A DNA stretch of 42,942 nucleotides. It comes from CANHEE01 sp043777755 (GTDB lineage Bacteria; Bacteroidota; Bacteroidia; Chitinophagales; Saprospiraceae). The stretch's first letter is position 1. Every line of letters begins with the position of its first letter. The position numbers and the translations under genes were made by a program. The stretch spans positions 1-42,942 of the forward strand of contig JAYWHK010000310.1 in assembly GCA_043777755.1 (NCBI GenBank), given 5' to 3'. The notes below the pieces were generated by a model, which was not told where the DNA came from, did not search any database, and saw nothing but the letters and a program-made list of their open reading frames with translations. Of this stretch, positions 33,407-41,122 are shown piece after piece.

Positions 33407-34620
33407 TAATTGTTTAAGAATTTGACAATTGAATAACCAACCTCTTTACCTAAATTCACGGGAACAGCATTGCCAATCTGTTTATATTGTTGCGCAATAG
33501 AACCTGCGAATTTCCAATCGTCAGGAAACGTTTGAATTCGAGCATATTCACGAACTGTAAAAGGTCGAGTTTCGTCAGGATGGCAACGTTCTGTTTGTTT
33601 TTGGGCAGGACTACAGGTTAGCGTTAGGCAAGGTTCGTCCCAACCAATGCGACGAGCAATACCTGTTTTTCCTCCACCCAAATGAAAACTTCCGCCCATA
33701 AATTCTTTTTGAATGTCAAGTGGCAAATCACGCCAATAACCTTTTGGTGGAACTAAATCTAAAACGTCAATTTTGCTTTTTGGATATTTCGCACCTTCTG
33801 ATTTTGGTACATCACAAGCAAAAAGTTCACTTTTTTTCAAAGCATCTTGTAAGTTGTAAATTTTCTTAAAAGGTATTGGGTATTCATATTTTATATCAAT
33901 GTCTTTTCTAATTCCAACTAAAATCAAACGTTCTCTTTTTTGAGGAACTTTGAAATTGATTGCTTTCAGAACTTGAATTGGAACAACATTATAGCCTATT
34001 TCGTCTAAAATAGACATCATGCCTTGCAGTGTTTTTCCATTTTCATGACTCAACAAACCACGGACGTTTTCACCAATACAAATAGGAGGATTTACTTCTT
34101 GTACAGCCCTTGCAAACTCATAAAAAAGTGTCCCTCGGGCATCTGCTAAACCTAATTTTTTACCTGCATAACTAAATGCTTGACAAGGAAAACCGCCTGT
34201 TACAACATCAACTTTGTTGTGGTATGCCGAAAATTCAAAGGCTTTAATGTCACCTTCCAAGACCGTCCAATTCGGGCGATTGTGGCGTAGTGTTTGACAA
34301 GCCCATTTATCAATTTCATTGAGCGCAACACATTTTAAACCAGCTTGTTCCATGCCAATCGCCAATCCTCCTGCACCAGCAAACAATTCTAAAACACTAT
34401 AATCTTGATTGGCTTTGACAAAATTATTAGTTATTTCGTTTGTTTCTGTTGCCAAAAAATCATAAAACAATGCTTGAACTTCTGTTTTTTTATAAACCCT
34501 ATAATTGCTCATAGGTTCACGTACAGCTGTCAGTTTGCCTTCTCTATCCCAACGGCGTAGTGTTTCTTTGCTTTTGCCTATGAGTTCAGAGGCTTCTGAG
34601 AGCGTTAAATATTTATCCAT
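33382..34620 (-). CDS. C5-cytosine DNA methyltransferase with N-terminal MerR-like HTH
   Basis: A 412-aa cytosine-C5 methyltransferase for the adjacent Eco47II-type enzyme. Residues 1-52 form a MerR/excisionase-type helix-turn-helix (LTLSEASELIGKSKETLRRW, then SNYRVYKKTEVQALF). Motifs follow in order: I LELFAGAGGLAIG (77-89), IV GGFPCQAFS with Cys146, VI ENVRGL (184-189), VIII QKRERLILVG (227-236) and X QIGNAVPVNLG near the end. The start is 34620; an upstream extension in frame has no signal. The fused HTH could bind the palindrome at 34630-34643 and repress its own gene, as methyltransferases with HTH extensions do in other systems. Confidence 0.92.
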   Translation of the reverse strand: MDKYLTLSEASELIGKSKETLRRWDREGKLTAVREPMSNYRVYKKTEVQALFYDFLATETNEITNNFVKANQDYSVLELFAGAGGLAIGMEQAGLKCVALNEIDKWACQTLRHNRPNWTVLEGDIKAFEFSAYHNKVDVVTGGFPCQAFSYAGKKLGLADARGTLFYEFARAVQEVNPPICIGENVRGLLSHENGKTLQGMMSILDEIGYNVVPIQVLKAINFKVPQKRERLILVGIRKDIDIKYEYPIPFKKIYNLQDALKKSELFACDVPKSEGAKYPKSKIDVLDLVPPKGYWRDLPLDIQKEFMGGSFHLGGGKTGIARRIGWDEPCLTLTCSPAQKQTERCHPDETRPFTVREYARIQTFPDDWKFAGSIAQQYKQIGNAVPVNLGKEVGYSIVKFLNNYYNLSKPK

Positions 34621-34629
34621 AACCAAGTA

Positions 34630-34643
34630 GTATAACCTTATAC
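34630..34643. promoter_or_regulatory. candidate operator of the methyltransferase gene
   Basis: GTATAA-CC-TTATAC is a 14-bp perfect dyad 9 bp upstream of the methyltransferase start codon. It lies just downstream of the expected transcription start. An overlapping wider dyad TAACC-N9-GGTTA spans 34633-34651 and abuts the -7 box. The position suits autorepression by the enzyme's own HTH domain; this is inference. Confidence 0.55.
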
Positions 34644-34651
34644 AGTGGTTA

Positions 34652-34659
34652 CAAAGGTA
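34652..34659 (-). promoter_or_regulatory. -7 promoter box of the methyltransferase gene
   Basis: TACCTTTG on the minus strand (complement CAAAGGTA), about 31 nt before the start codon. A TTG-rich stretch lies further upstream but no -33 element at the ideal distance was fixed. Confidence 0.6.
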
Positions 34660-34710
34660 CAATGAATAATTGACAACAAAAAATTTTATAAAAAAATAAT
34701 AACAAAAAAA

Positions 34711-35082
34711 ATGATAGAAGAAATCACACAACTCCGCCAAAAAACAATTGATTTATTAAAAGAAAATCATTTACTTCGTCAAAAAATGCAAATGGAAAAA
34801 GCGGAAGCGGAAAAAGGTTTTATGTCTTTTGCCGAGGATTTTTTGAGTGCTTATGACAAAAGTGAAGGTAAAAATAAAGCGATTTTGTTATCTTTGTTAG
34901 AAAAAAATGACATTTCACTCATTCCAATGTCCACCGCCTCGAGTGATAACGACTATACACACATCGTAGAGCGCAGACAAGGTAGCAGCAAAAGTGCTGG
35001 TACAATTCTCGAATTTATAAAGGAAGGTTTTGTTTGGAATCAAAAAGTAATTCGTAAAGCAGAAGTGATTATTGCAGCTTAA
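34711..35082 (+). CDS. short GrpE-like protein (beta-domain type)
   Basis: A 123-aa protein with a coiled-coil N-terminus (residues 5-35, LRQKTIDLLKENHLLRQKMQ). Its C-terminal part aligns with the GrpE beta-domain: LLEKNDISLIPM, then AGTILEFIKEGFVWNQ and KVIRKAEVIIA. It matches GrpE positions such as GNVLGIMQKGYTLNG and RTIRAAMVTVA. It is well below the roughly 180-200 aa of a normal GrpE and lacks most of the long helix pair. It may be a truncated or specialised exchange factor rather than the housekeeping GrpE. It is divergent from the methyltransferase gene (90-bp gap) and overlaps the 3' end of the Nudix gene by 4 bp. Confidence 0.65.
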   Translation: MIEEITQLRQKTIDLLKENHLLRQKMQMEKAEAEKGFMSFAEDFLSAYDKSEGKNKAILLSLLEKNDISLIPMSTASSDNDYTHIVERRQGSSKSAGTILEFIKEGFVWNQKVIRKAEVIIAA

Positions 35083-35522
35083 ATCGCACTTTTTCGCTCG
35101 TCGTATTCTGTATATAAAATTCCTTTTTGGTAATTGGTCAATACTTTTTTGGTGATGCGAGAAAGATTTTTTGGCAAGTTATTCATATCGAACCAATGAA
35201 CACCTTTAAATTTTTTGGGTTCTTTGTTTTCGGCTTCGCCAATCCATTCTTTGGCAGAAAAATACAATACGACCATCATTGTGTTGTCACTTTTTTGGCG
35301 TTGTAAAACATGGGCCAAGCGCAATCCTTCTTTTTGAACGATAATACCCGTTTCCTCCATCGCTTCACGCACAAGCGCATCAGTGGCGAGTTCGGCATTA
35401 TCCACCTTACCGCCAACCAAAGAATATTTTCCGCCATTTTTAGTCGTTTGCGCTAAAAAGAGTAGATTGCCACGTTTTTCTAAAAGCAAACGTGCCACCA
35501 TTGTGACTTTTTGAGCAGCCAT
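35079..35522 (-). CDS. Nudix hydrolase
   Basis: A 147-aa Nudix-fold hydrolase. The box starts at Gly38: GKVDNAELATDALVREAMEE, then TGI, with Glu44, Arg52-Glu53 and Glu56-Glu57, matching Gx5Ex7REUxEExGU. The remainder forms the usual alpha/beta sandwich. The substrate (nucleotide, sugar nucleotide or dinucleotide) cannot be told. It is convergent with the GrpE-like gene (4-bp overlap) and about 75 bp downstream of pheS on the same strand. The spacer carries a GAGAGTGAG-type simple repeat. Confidence 0.9.
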   Translation of the reverse strand: MAAQKVTMVARLLLEKRGNLLFLAQTTKNGGKYSLVGGKVDNAELATDALVREAMEETGIIVQKEGLRLAHVLQRQKSDNTMMVVLYFSAKEWIGEAENKEPKKFKGVHWFDMNNLPKNLSRITKKVLTNYQKGILYTEYDERKSAI

Positions 35523-35596
35523 TGGTTTCCTTATTTTGATGAATTGTTGTTTGTTTTACGCTCCTATTTTCCTCTTTCTCTCACTCTCTTACTTTC

Positions 35597-36625
35597 CTAC
35601 ACTGCGCTCGAAAACTGTTTCAAAAAGCGTACATCATTTTCAAAAAGCAAACGAATATCGCCAATTTCAAACAAACGCAATGCCTGACGTTCAACGCCCA
35701 TTCCAAACGCAAAACCTGTATATTTTTTAGAATCAATACCACAATTTTCCAGAACTTGTGGATCAACCATTCCGCAGCCCAAAATCTCCATCCAACCAGA
35801 ACCTTTAGTTAATCGTCGATTTTTTTCCGTTTCTGTTCCCAACCAAATATCCATTTCGGCACTTGGCTCTGTAAATGGAAAGAATGATGGACGAAGACGA
35901 ATGTTCGTTGCGCCAAACATTTCTTGCGCAAAGTACAAAAGTGTTTGTTTCAAATCAGCAAAAGATACATTTTCGTCAATATACAAGCCTTCTACTTGAT
36001 GAAATTGGCAGTGAGAGCGAGATGAAATTGTTTCATTTCGATACACACGACCTGGCGCAATGATTCGTATTGGTGGTTTTTGCGTTTCCATCACACGAGC
36101 CTGCACTGGCGAAGTGTGCGTGCGCAAAAGGTTTTCGATGTTGCCAGCAATGTAAAATGTATCTTGCATATCACGTGCAGGATGGTCAGGTGGCGTGTTC
36201 ATCGCTGTGAAATTATACCAATCGCTTTCAATTTCTGGCCCTTCTACAACAGCAAAACCAACCCTTTGAAAAATCTCTACAATGCGATTCATCACAATAT
36301 TCACTGGATGCAAACTGCCTTTTGAAAGTGGTTCTCCTGGTGCAAACAAATCCAAATCAGCGTCTTCGCTTGCAGAAGCGGTAGCTTCTAAAGTTTCTTT
36401 TACCGCTGCAAATTTTGCTTCGGCACTATCCTTCAACGTATTGATAACTTGACCAAACTCTTTTTTTCGCTCGTTTGGAACAGTCTTAATTTCGCCAAAA
36501 AGTGGCTTCAAAATATTTTTTGTTCCTAAATATTTGATACGAAAAGCCTCTAACTCTTCAGCTGTTTGAAGGTTAGCGTCGTTTATATCTGCTAAAATTG
36601 CATCTAATTGCTCGAAAATATCCAT
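35597..36625 (-). CDS. pheS: phenylalanyl-tRNA synthetase alpha subunit
   Basis: A 342-aa class II synthetase subunit carrying the catalytic core: coiled-coil N-terminal arm (1-90), motif 2 region with YRNETISSRSHCQFHQVEG, and motif 3 with GFAFGMGVERQALRLF near the C-terminus. It charges tRNA-Phe together with PheT, which is not adjacent; split loci are usual in Bacteroidota. The promoter is at 36769-36800 on the minus strand, which leaves a leader of about 140 nt. A 22-codon frame (MTSNGAIYFLHFTEKALQHK and two more residues) in the leader is not Phe-rich enough to call attenuation. Confidence 0.95.
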   Translation of the reverse strand: MDIFEQLDAILADINDANLQTAEELEAFRIKYLGTKNILKPLFGEIKTVPNERKKEFGQVINTLKDSAEAKFAAVKETLEATASASEDADLDLFAPGEPLSKGSLHPVNIVMNRIVEIFQRVGFAVVEGPEIESDWYNFTAMNTPPDHPARDMQDTFYIAGNIENLLRTHTSPVQARVMETQKPPIRIIAPGRVYRNETISSRSHCQFHQVEGLYIDENVSFADLKQTLLYFAQEMFGATNIRLRPSFFPFTEPSAEMDIWLGTETEKNRRLTKGSGWMEILGCGMVDPQVLENCGIDSKKYTGFAFGMGVERQALRLFEIGDIRLLFENDVRFLKQFSSAV

Positions 36626-36768
36626 AAATTAATTACTTTTGTGCTGTAACGCCTTCTCAGTGAAATGTAAAAAATAAATAGCACCGTTTGAAGTCATAAG
36701 TTGCTGATTAACAGGATTTTTAACTTTTAAATTTAGATTTTTACATTTTGCATTTTGCTTGATTGCTG

Positions 36769-36800
36769 CAAAGTTACATTTTATCGTTGGCAAAATCCAA
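36769..36800 (-). promoter_or_regulatory. promoter of pheS
   Basis: Minus-strand TAACTTTG (complement of 36769-36776) with TTG (complement of 36798-36800), spacer 21 nt. It fits the Bacteroidota consensus. Confidence 0.65.
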
Positions 36801-36835
36801 TATCTTTTGTTGAAAATCTTTTTGAATTTATAAAA

Positions 36836-38137
36836 ATGCAAAATTATATAAAAAATAGCAAATTTTTCTCTTATTTTTCTTTTGAAAACATACTGGTTTT
36901 CTTGAGTTGTTTGACCGTTTTGGGCTTGATTTATTCTCGTTTTTTGCTTTCGTTAAGTATGTTTTTGTGGTTAATTGCTTCTCTTAAATCCAAGCGAGAG
37001 GAGAGCATTTTCCAGCATAGCGTTTTACAAAAAGTAACGAACTATTTTACTGATTTTTTTAAAAATAAAGATTTTATCGTTGTTACGCTTTTTTTCTTTA
37101 CAGTTCTGATAAGCGGTTTTTGGTCAGAAGATATGCGTTATTTTTCAGAACGATTGCGAATCCGATTGCCATTTTTGCTTATGCCTTTGGCATTCGCTTG
37201 GCTTGTTCCCATCTCAAAAAAAATTTACCATACAACTTTTTATTTTTTGATAGCCTTACTTTCGCTTACGATGATAGGCGTTTTGGTGCATTATAGCCAA
37301 GATTTTGAAGCCATTAACGAATCGCTTTTGAGAGGAAAAAATATTCCTGTTCCTATGAATCACATTAGATTCAGTTTATTATTGGCATTTTCAACCATTG
37401 TTGGTTTTATTTTATGGAAAAAGGAAGATTTTGATAAACAATGGAAAAAAAATAGCTTGATGGCAAGTATTATTTTTCTTTTTGCTAGTCTTCATATTTT
37501 GGCAGTTAGAAGTGGCATTGCTTGTTTTTACCTAACTGTGATTATGTTAGGTGTGCGTTATATTTTTTTAAGTAAAAAATATTTTTTGATTGTAGCATTA
37601 TTGGTATTTTCAATAGGAATACCTTCACTTTCTTATGTTTTTTTTCCAAGTATTAAGAAAAAAGTAGAATATGCTTTTTTTGATTTTGAACAGTTTCGAG
37701 CTGGTAATGGCGCAAATTACTCTGATGCAGAACGCATAGGCTCTATCATGGCAGGTTTGAAAGTTGGCAATGATTCGCCAATATTGGGTTGCGGTTACGG
37801 AGATTTGGAAAAAGAGGTCAGTATTGCCTACAAAGAGGTTTTTCCTCAAGAAAAAGAACCAAAAATTCCTCACAACCAATACATTATGACTTATGCAGGA
37901 TTGGGAACAATTGGGCTATTTATTTTTCTTTTTGCTTATTTATTTCCTATTTTTTATAAAAAAAATTATCAAGAGCCTATTTTTTTAGCTTTAAACATTA
38001 TTACAGGTTTGTCTTTTATGGTTGAGGGAACAATAGAAACGCAAGTTGGAACAGCTTTTTATGTTTATTTTTTGTGTTTGGGATTGAATTATTTAAAAAA
38101 CGTACAATCCTCGCAGCGTAATGAAATGACCAATTAA
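36836..38137 (+). CDS. O-antigen ligase-like membrane protein
   Basis: A 433-aa polytopic inner-membrane protein with about ten hydrophobic segments. A periplasmic loop carries ANYSDAERIGSIMAGLKVGN then SPILGCGYGDL and PHNQYIMTYAGLGTIGLF. This is the pattern of the Wzy_C/O-antigen ligase (WaaL-like) family, which joins polysaccharide to lipid or protein acceptors on the periplasmic side. No polysaccharide genes are adjacent. The start at 36836 (MQNYIKN) is preferred to a longer in-frame start at 36755. The 3' end overlaps the convergent porin gene by 45 bp. Confidence 0.82.
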   Translation: MQNYIKNSKFFSYFSFENILVFLSCLTVLGLIYSRFLLSLSMFLWLIASLKSKREESIFQHSVLQKVTNYFTDFFKNKDFIVVTLFFFTVLISGFWSEDMRYFSERLRIRLPFLLMPLAFAWLVPISKKIYHTTFYFLIALLSLTMIGVLVHYSQDFEAINESLLRGKNIPVPMNHIRFSLLLAFSTIVGFILWKKEDFDKQWKKNSLMASIIFLFASLHILAVRSGIACFYLTVIMLGVRYIFLSKKYFLIVALLVFSIGIPSLSYVFFPSIKKKVEYAFFDFEQFRAGNGANYSDAERIGSIMAGLKVGNDSPILGCGYGDLEKEVSIAYKEVFPQEKEPKIPHNQYIMTYAGLGTIGLFIFLFAYLFPIFYKKNYQEPIFLALNIITGLSFMVEGTIETQVGTAFYVYFLCLGLNYLKNVQSSQRNEMTN

Positions 38138-38710
38138 AGGGTCTGAATTTACATTTACATTTTTTTGGAAAATCCTTGCAATGTCACGAGTGTAACGCAT
38201 ACCTATACCAAAGTGCGCATTGCTAAAAAGCGTTGCTTCGGCTACCCAACTGATGTTATTTTTCCTAAAATATTGCTCCCGACCAAGCCAAGGAGAAAAA
38301 GTTGATGCTTTCGGATTAAACAATCTTCCGTAACTCAATCCCAAACCAGCGTGCATTCTGTAAAAAGCATCTTCGCTATCATCAGACTTCCAATCTTTGA
38401 TATTGAACATAAAAGGAACTTCGATGTAAGGCAAACGAATAGTCCATGGAACGCCACCTGTTTCAAACGCTCGGCTACGGCTGCCTCGCTCACTATAAAA
38501 AATACCAGTTGTCCAGTATTTTATTTCAGACGTAACTATAGACACTTGTACACCGCCCGTCAAACCAAATTTATTGTAGCCAGCACTGTTGTCACCATTG
38601 ATTTGAGAAGCATTCATTCCAAAGACAATACCGCCTTTAAACGTGCTTTGTGCTTGTGTTTTTGAAAAAAAACAAGCAATTGTTAGCAAAATAATTAAAA
38701 GTTGTTTCAT
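38093..38710 (-). CDS. outer-membrane beta-barrel protein (PorT-like fold)
   Basis: A 205-aa exported barrel with signal peptide to KTQA|QS. Strand pairs follow such as GGIVFGMNASQINGDNSAGY, YWTTGIFYSERGSRSRAF and a C-terminal aromatic-rich strand ending LRGLYVF. This is the 8-strand fold of Bacteroidota porin-family or PorT-like proteins. The start is taken at 38710 because it begins the signal peptide. Its function (structural, or export-linked as PorT) is not determined. A conserved small gene starts 77 bp away on the other strand. Confidence 0.75.
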   Translation of the reverse strand: MKQLLIILLTIACFFSKTQAQSTFKGGIVFGMNASQINGDNSAGYNKFGLTGGVQVSIVTSEIKYWTTGIFYSERGSRSRAFETGGVPWTIRLPYIEVPFMFNIKDWKSDDSEDAFYRMHAGLGLSYGRLFNPKASTFSPWLGREQYFRKNNISWVAEATLFSNAHFGIGMRYTRDIARIFQKNVNVNSDPLIGHFITLRGLYVF

Positions 38711-38786
38711 TTTTTCTACTTTTGTGGACAAAAATAGGTCTTTCTATTTAAAAATTAAAAATTTCTACCTTTTTTTATAACATAAA

Positions 38787-39089
38787 ATGAAATATACTAA
38801 AACAACATTACAAAAATTAGAAACTTTACTGGAAGAAACGGGCTACATAGTACGTTATGAAAAGGGAAATTTTAGCTCTGGTTATTGTATCGTGGAGCAA
38901 AGAAAAATTGCTATTGTCAATAAGTTTTTTGATGTAGAAGGTCGCATCAATAGCCTTTCAGAGATTTTGGCTTCGCTCAATATGGAAGGAATTTCGCTAA
39001 CGGAAGCTTCCACAAAATTTTATGAGCGTTGGAAAAAAAGAAGTAATGAAGAGGAAGACGAGCATATTGATTTGTATGAAAATAAGTAA
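38787..39089 (+). CDS. conserved hypothetical protein
   Basis: A 100-aa soluble protein, MKYTKTTLQKLETLLEETGY then FSSGYCIVEQRKIAIVNKFF and DVEGRINSLSEILASLN. I recognise this short family as conserved in Bacteroidota (residues of about 10-60) but not its function. The C-terminal tail is acidic. It lies divergent from the barrel gene by 76 bp. Confidence 0.75.
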   Translation: MKYTKTTLQKLETLLEETGYIVRYEKGNFSSGYCIVEQRKIAIVNKFFDVEGRINSLSEILASLNMEGISLTEASTKFYERWKKRSNEEEDEHIDLYENK

Positions 39090-39196
39090 TTTGTATGATT
39101 TTGCGAATTTCTATATTTTTTAATGAACAATCCTTCGCTTTGATTGTATAAGTCCTTCGCTTTTACTTTTAAAGCGTTACGAACAAACACAATTTT

Positions 39197-39697
39197 ATGG
39201 AATATCAAGAAGGCAAAGATAAATTCTTACAGGCTTGGGGTACATTAGGCTCTGATTGGGGCATTAATAGAACGATGGCTCAAATCCATGCTTTATTGAT
39301 GGTTGCGCCACAAGCGTTAAGTGCAGACGAAATCATGGAGGAGTTGCAAATTTCTAGAGGAAATGCAAATATGAATATCCGAGCGTTGATGGATTGGGGT
39401 TTAGTTTATAAAGAACTCAAAGCTGGCGATAGAAAAGAATATTTTATTGCTGAAAAAGATATGTGGATTGTGATAAAAAAAATCATCATCAACCGAAAAA
39501 AGAAAGAATTAGAACCAATTATAAAATTATTAGATGAATTGTCAAGCGTAAAAGGCAATGACGAACATTCCGAAGAATTTGTAAAAGTTATTAGTGACAT
39601 CAAAATGTTCTCTAACAAAGCAGATTCTACCTTAGATGCCTTGATAAAGGCAGATTCTAACTGGTTTTTAGGTACATTCATCAAAATGATTCGATAA
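39197..39697 (+). CDS. GbsR/MarR-family transcriptional regulator
   Basis: A 166-aa winged-helix regulator. The N-terminal part includes WGTLGSDWGINRTMAQIHAL, then the DNA-reading unit LSADEIMEELQISRGNANMN and a wing (ALMDWGLVYKELKAGDRKEY). The C-terminal half is helical and suited to dimerisation. GbsR-type proteins often control osmolyte or membrane genes; the target here is unknown. The stop is only 5 bp from the convergent DUF3108 gene. Confidence 0.85.
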   Translation: MEYQEGKDKFLQAWGTLGSDWGINRTMAQIHALLMVAPQALSADEIMEELQISRGNANMNIRALMDWGLVYKELKAGDRKEYFIAEKDMWIVIKKIIINRKKKELEPIIKLLDELSSVKGNDEHSEEFVKVISDIKMFSNKADSTLDALIKADSNWFLGTFIKMIR

Positions 39698-39702
39698 TTT
39701 TT

Positions 39703-40533
39703 TTACTTTTTTGCGCTCAATTCATGCGCCAAGCCATCGTATTTTTTCAAAATGGCTTTGACAGAACCTACCGAAAGCGGCGATTCAATCATTAATGGAA
39801 TTCTATTTTCGTCGTCGCTTACCCAAATGTCAATCACAGCTTCTTCACTAAAAGTCCTTCCCGAAATGGTTTGTACAGCAAAGCGTTGCGTATTGAATTT
39901 TCCTAAACTTTTTACCTTGACTTTTGCTTCTGTTCCTTTGTAAAAAACTTGTAAAGGATGCGCTTTTTTATCCATAAAAATAGAAATGGGAAAGTAAGTA
40001 CCTTGAGTTAAATGTTGAAAATCCAAGTTTCGAGAAAAATAGATAATTGAAATCAAATCGTGCATACAACGCTCTGTATCAAATTCCTCTTTGTTTGTTT
40101 TTTCTGCACTATCGCCACGGTATGAAGTGGCAGAATGTTTTTGATGGTCAAAAACAACTTTGTCATAAAGATTGTATTTTCCTTCGTGAACAGTTCGGAT
40201 AGAAGTTAAAGGAAGCAACGTTTTTTTATCCAAAAAGGACTCATAAAAATCATCTACTTTAAAAATTTGCTCATAACTCTCATAGGTTCGCCCTTTGGCA
40301 GTGATGTGGTATTGTCCACCGATGTCTTCACAATGAAATACCACTTCGCCCGCAGGAACAGAAACAGCTCCGACAGAGTACACCAATTTGTACGTTAAAT
40401 CTTCTGCATTCTGAAAAGCAAAATTGAGCGTTTGGCAAGATTCCACTTCATTCTGCGCTCCTTTTGAAAGCTCAGTGGATTTGCAAGAAAAAAAGAAAAA
40501 GAAAGAAAAAAAGTAAAGTATATTTTTATTCAT
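39703..40533 (-). CDS. DUF3108 lipoprotein
   Basis: A 276-aa exported protein. MNKNILYFFSFFFFFSC has lipobox FFSC with Cys17, after which the DUF3108-type beta-rich domain follows (LVYSVGAVSVPAGEVVF, then FKVDDFYESFLDKKTLLP and IDIWVSDDENRIPLMIES). Such proteins are common in Bacteroidota and other Gram-negatives and probably act in the envelope; no biochemical role is known to me. Its upstream region holds the 40563-40671 palindromic element. Confidence 0.82.
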   Translation of the reverse strand: MNKNILYFFSFFFFFSCKSTELSKGAQNEVESCQTLNFAFQNAEDLTYKLVYSVGAVSVPAGEVVFHCEDIGGQYHITAKGRTYESYEQIFKVDDFYESFLDKKTLLPLTSIRTVHEGKYNLYDKVVFDHQKHSATSYRGDSAEKTNKEEFDTERCMHDLISIIYFSRNLDFQHLTQGTYFPISIFMDKKAHPLQVFYKGTEAKVKVKSLGKFNTQRFAVQTISGRTFSEEAVIDIWVSDDENRIPLMIESPLSVGSVKAILKKYDGLAHELSAKK

Positions 40534-40562
40534 TTTGAAATAGACGTAAATAGGCGTATAGA

Positions 40563-40671
40563 AATAAGCGTGGTTATTTTGTCGTTGAGAAAAAAGTGAT
40601 AAATAGCTGACTGTAAGAAAGTTATTTATCGCTTTTTGAGCAATCGACTGAAAAAAATAACCACGTTTATT
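40563..40671. repeat. nested palindromic repeat element
   Basis: Outer arms 40563-40580 and 40654-40671 pair over 18 positions with one G-T wobble. Inner arms 40591-40605 and 40623-40637 pair over 15, also with one wobble. The core 40574-40643 is repeated at 42873-42942 (63 of 70 identical) on the other side of the OmpA gene. It looks like a mobile or structured intergenic repeat family. Confidence 0.8.
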
Positions 40672-40804
40672 TTAGCCCAACTACTCAATAATAGTTGTCT
40701 AAAATGAAAACGTAGGAATGGACGATGAATTGTTCTTTTTTTGAAAATAACTTTTTCTTAAAAAATTATTTTAACGACTTGGGATTGTTTAAGTTTTAAA
40801 CAAA

Positions 40805-40836
40805 AATAAAAAGGGCTGCCACATTAGGCAGCCCCG
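40805..40836 (-). terminator. terminator (minus strand), likely of ompA transcript
   Basis: GGGCTGCC (plus) and GGCAGCCC surround ACATTA; on the minus strand the hairpin is followed by TTTTTATTTTTG. It is about 290 nt past the OmpA stop codon, so the mRNA would have a long 3' region, or a separate short RNA lies between. Confidence 0.65.
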
Positions 40837-41122
40837 GAAATAACCCCAAAAAACCAAATGAAAACGTTCTTATATGATGCACAAGTAGCTGGGTTAAGAA
40901 GAGAAACTGATTAAGAGAATGTTTCTGTTTTGACTACTTGATTTCAAATTATCTTTTACTGCGTTAAGCTGTTTGCTTTTTATATCTTTCTGACGCAAGG
41001 ATTTTTTTAAGTCACACAATATTTAAAAAAAATAAAAAAAAATATTTTTATTTCAAAAAAAATAAAACATAAACAATTGATTGTCAGATATTTAGTATTT
41101 AAAAATATTTTTATTTTTTTTA

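Larger units (their letters stand above)
40534..41122. other. 589-bp intergenic region with palindromic repeat and distant terminator
   Basis: No convincing gene. It holds the palindromic element (40561-40673), a minus-strand terminator at 40805-40836 and a spacer of about 285 bp up to the OmpA stop codon, AT-rich near 41020-41120. An 18-codon frame at 40859-40915 is too weak to call. Confidence 0.5.

Noticed and set aside
33409..34740. Longer methyltransferase starting at 34740
   Set aside because: The extra 40 residues are hydrophobic and cysteine-rich, read through the promoter and operator region, and overlap the divergent GrpE-like gene. The HTH begins right after Met at 34620.
36629..36841. 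pheS leader peptide attenuator
   Set aside because: A 22-codon frame lies in the leader, but it has few Phe codons and I could not see alternative terminator and antiterminator hairpins.
40859..40915. 18-codon frame in the ompA-DUF3108 gap
   Set aside because: No promoter box, no conserved context, and it is antisense to the probable ompA 3' region. Length alone gives no support.
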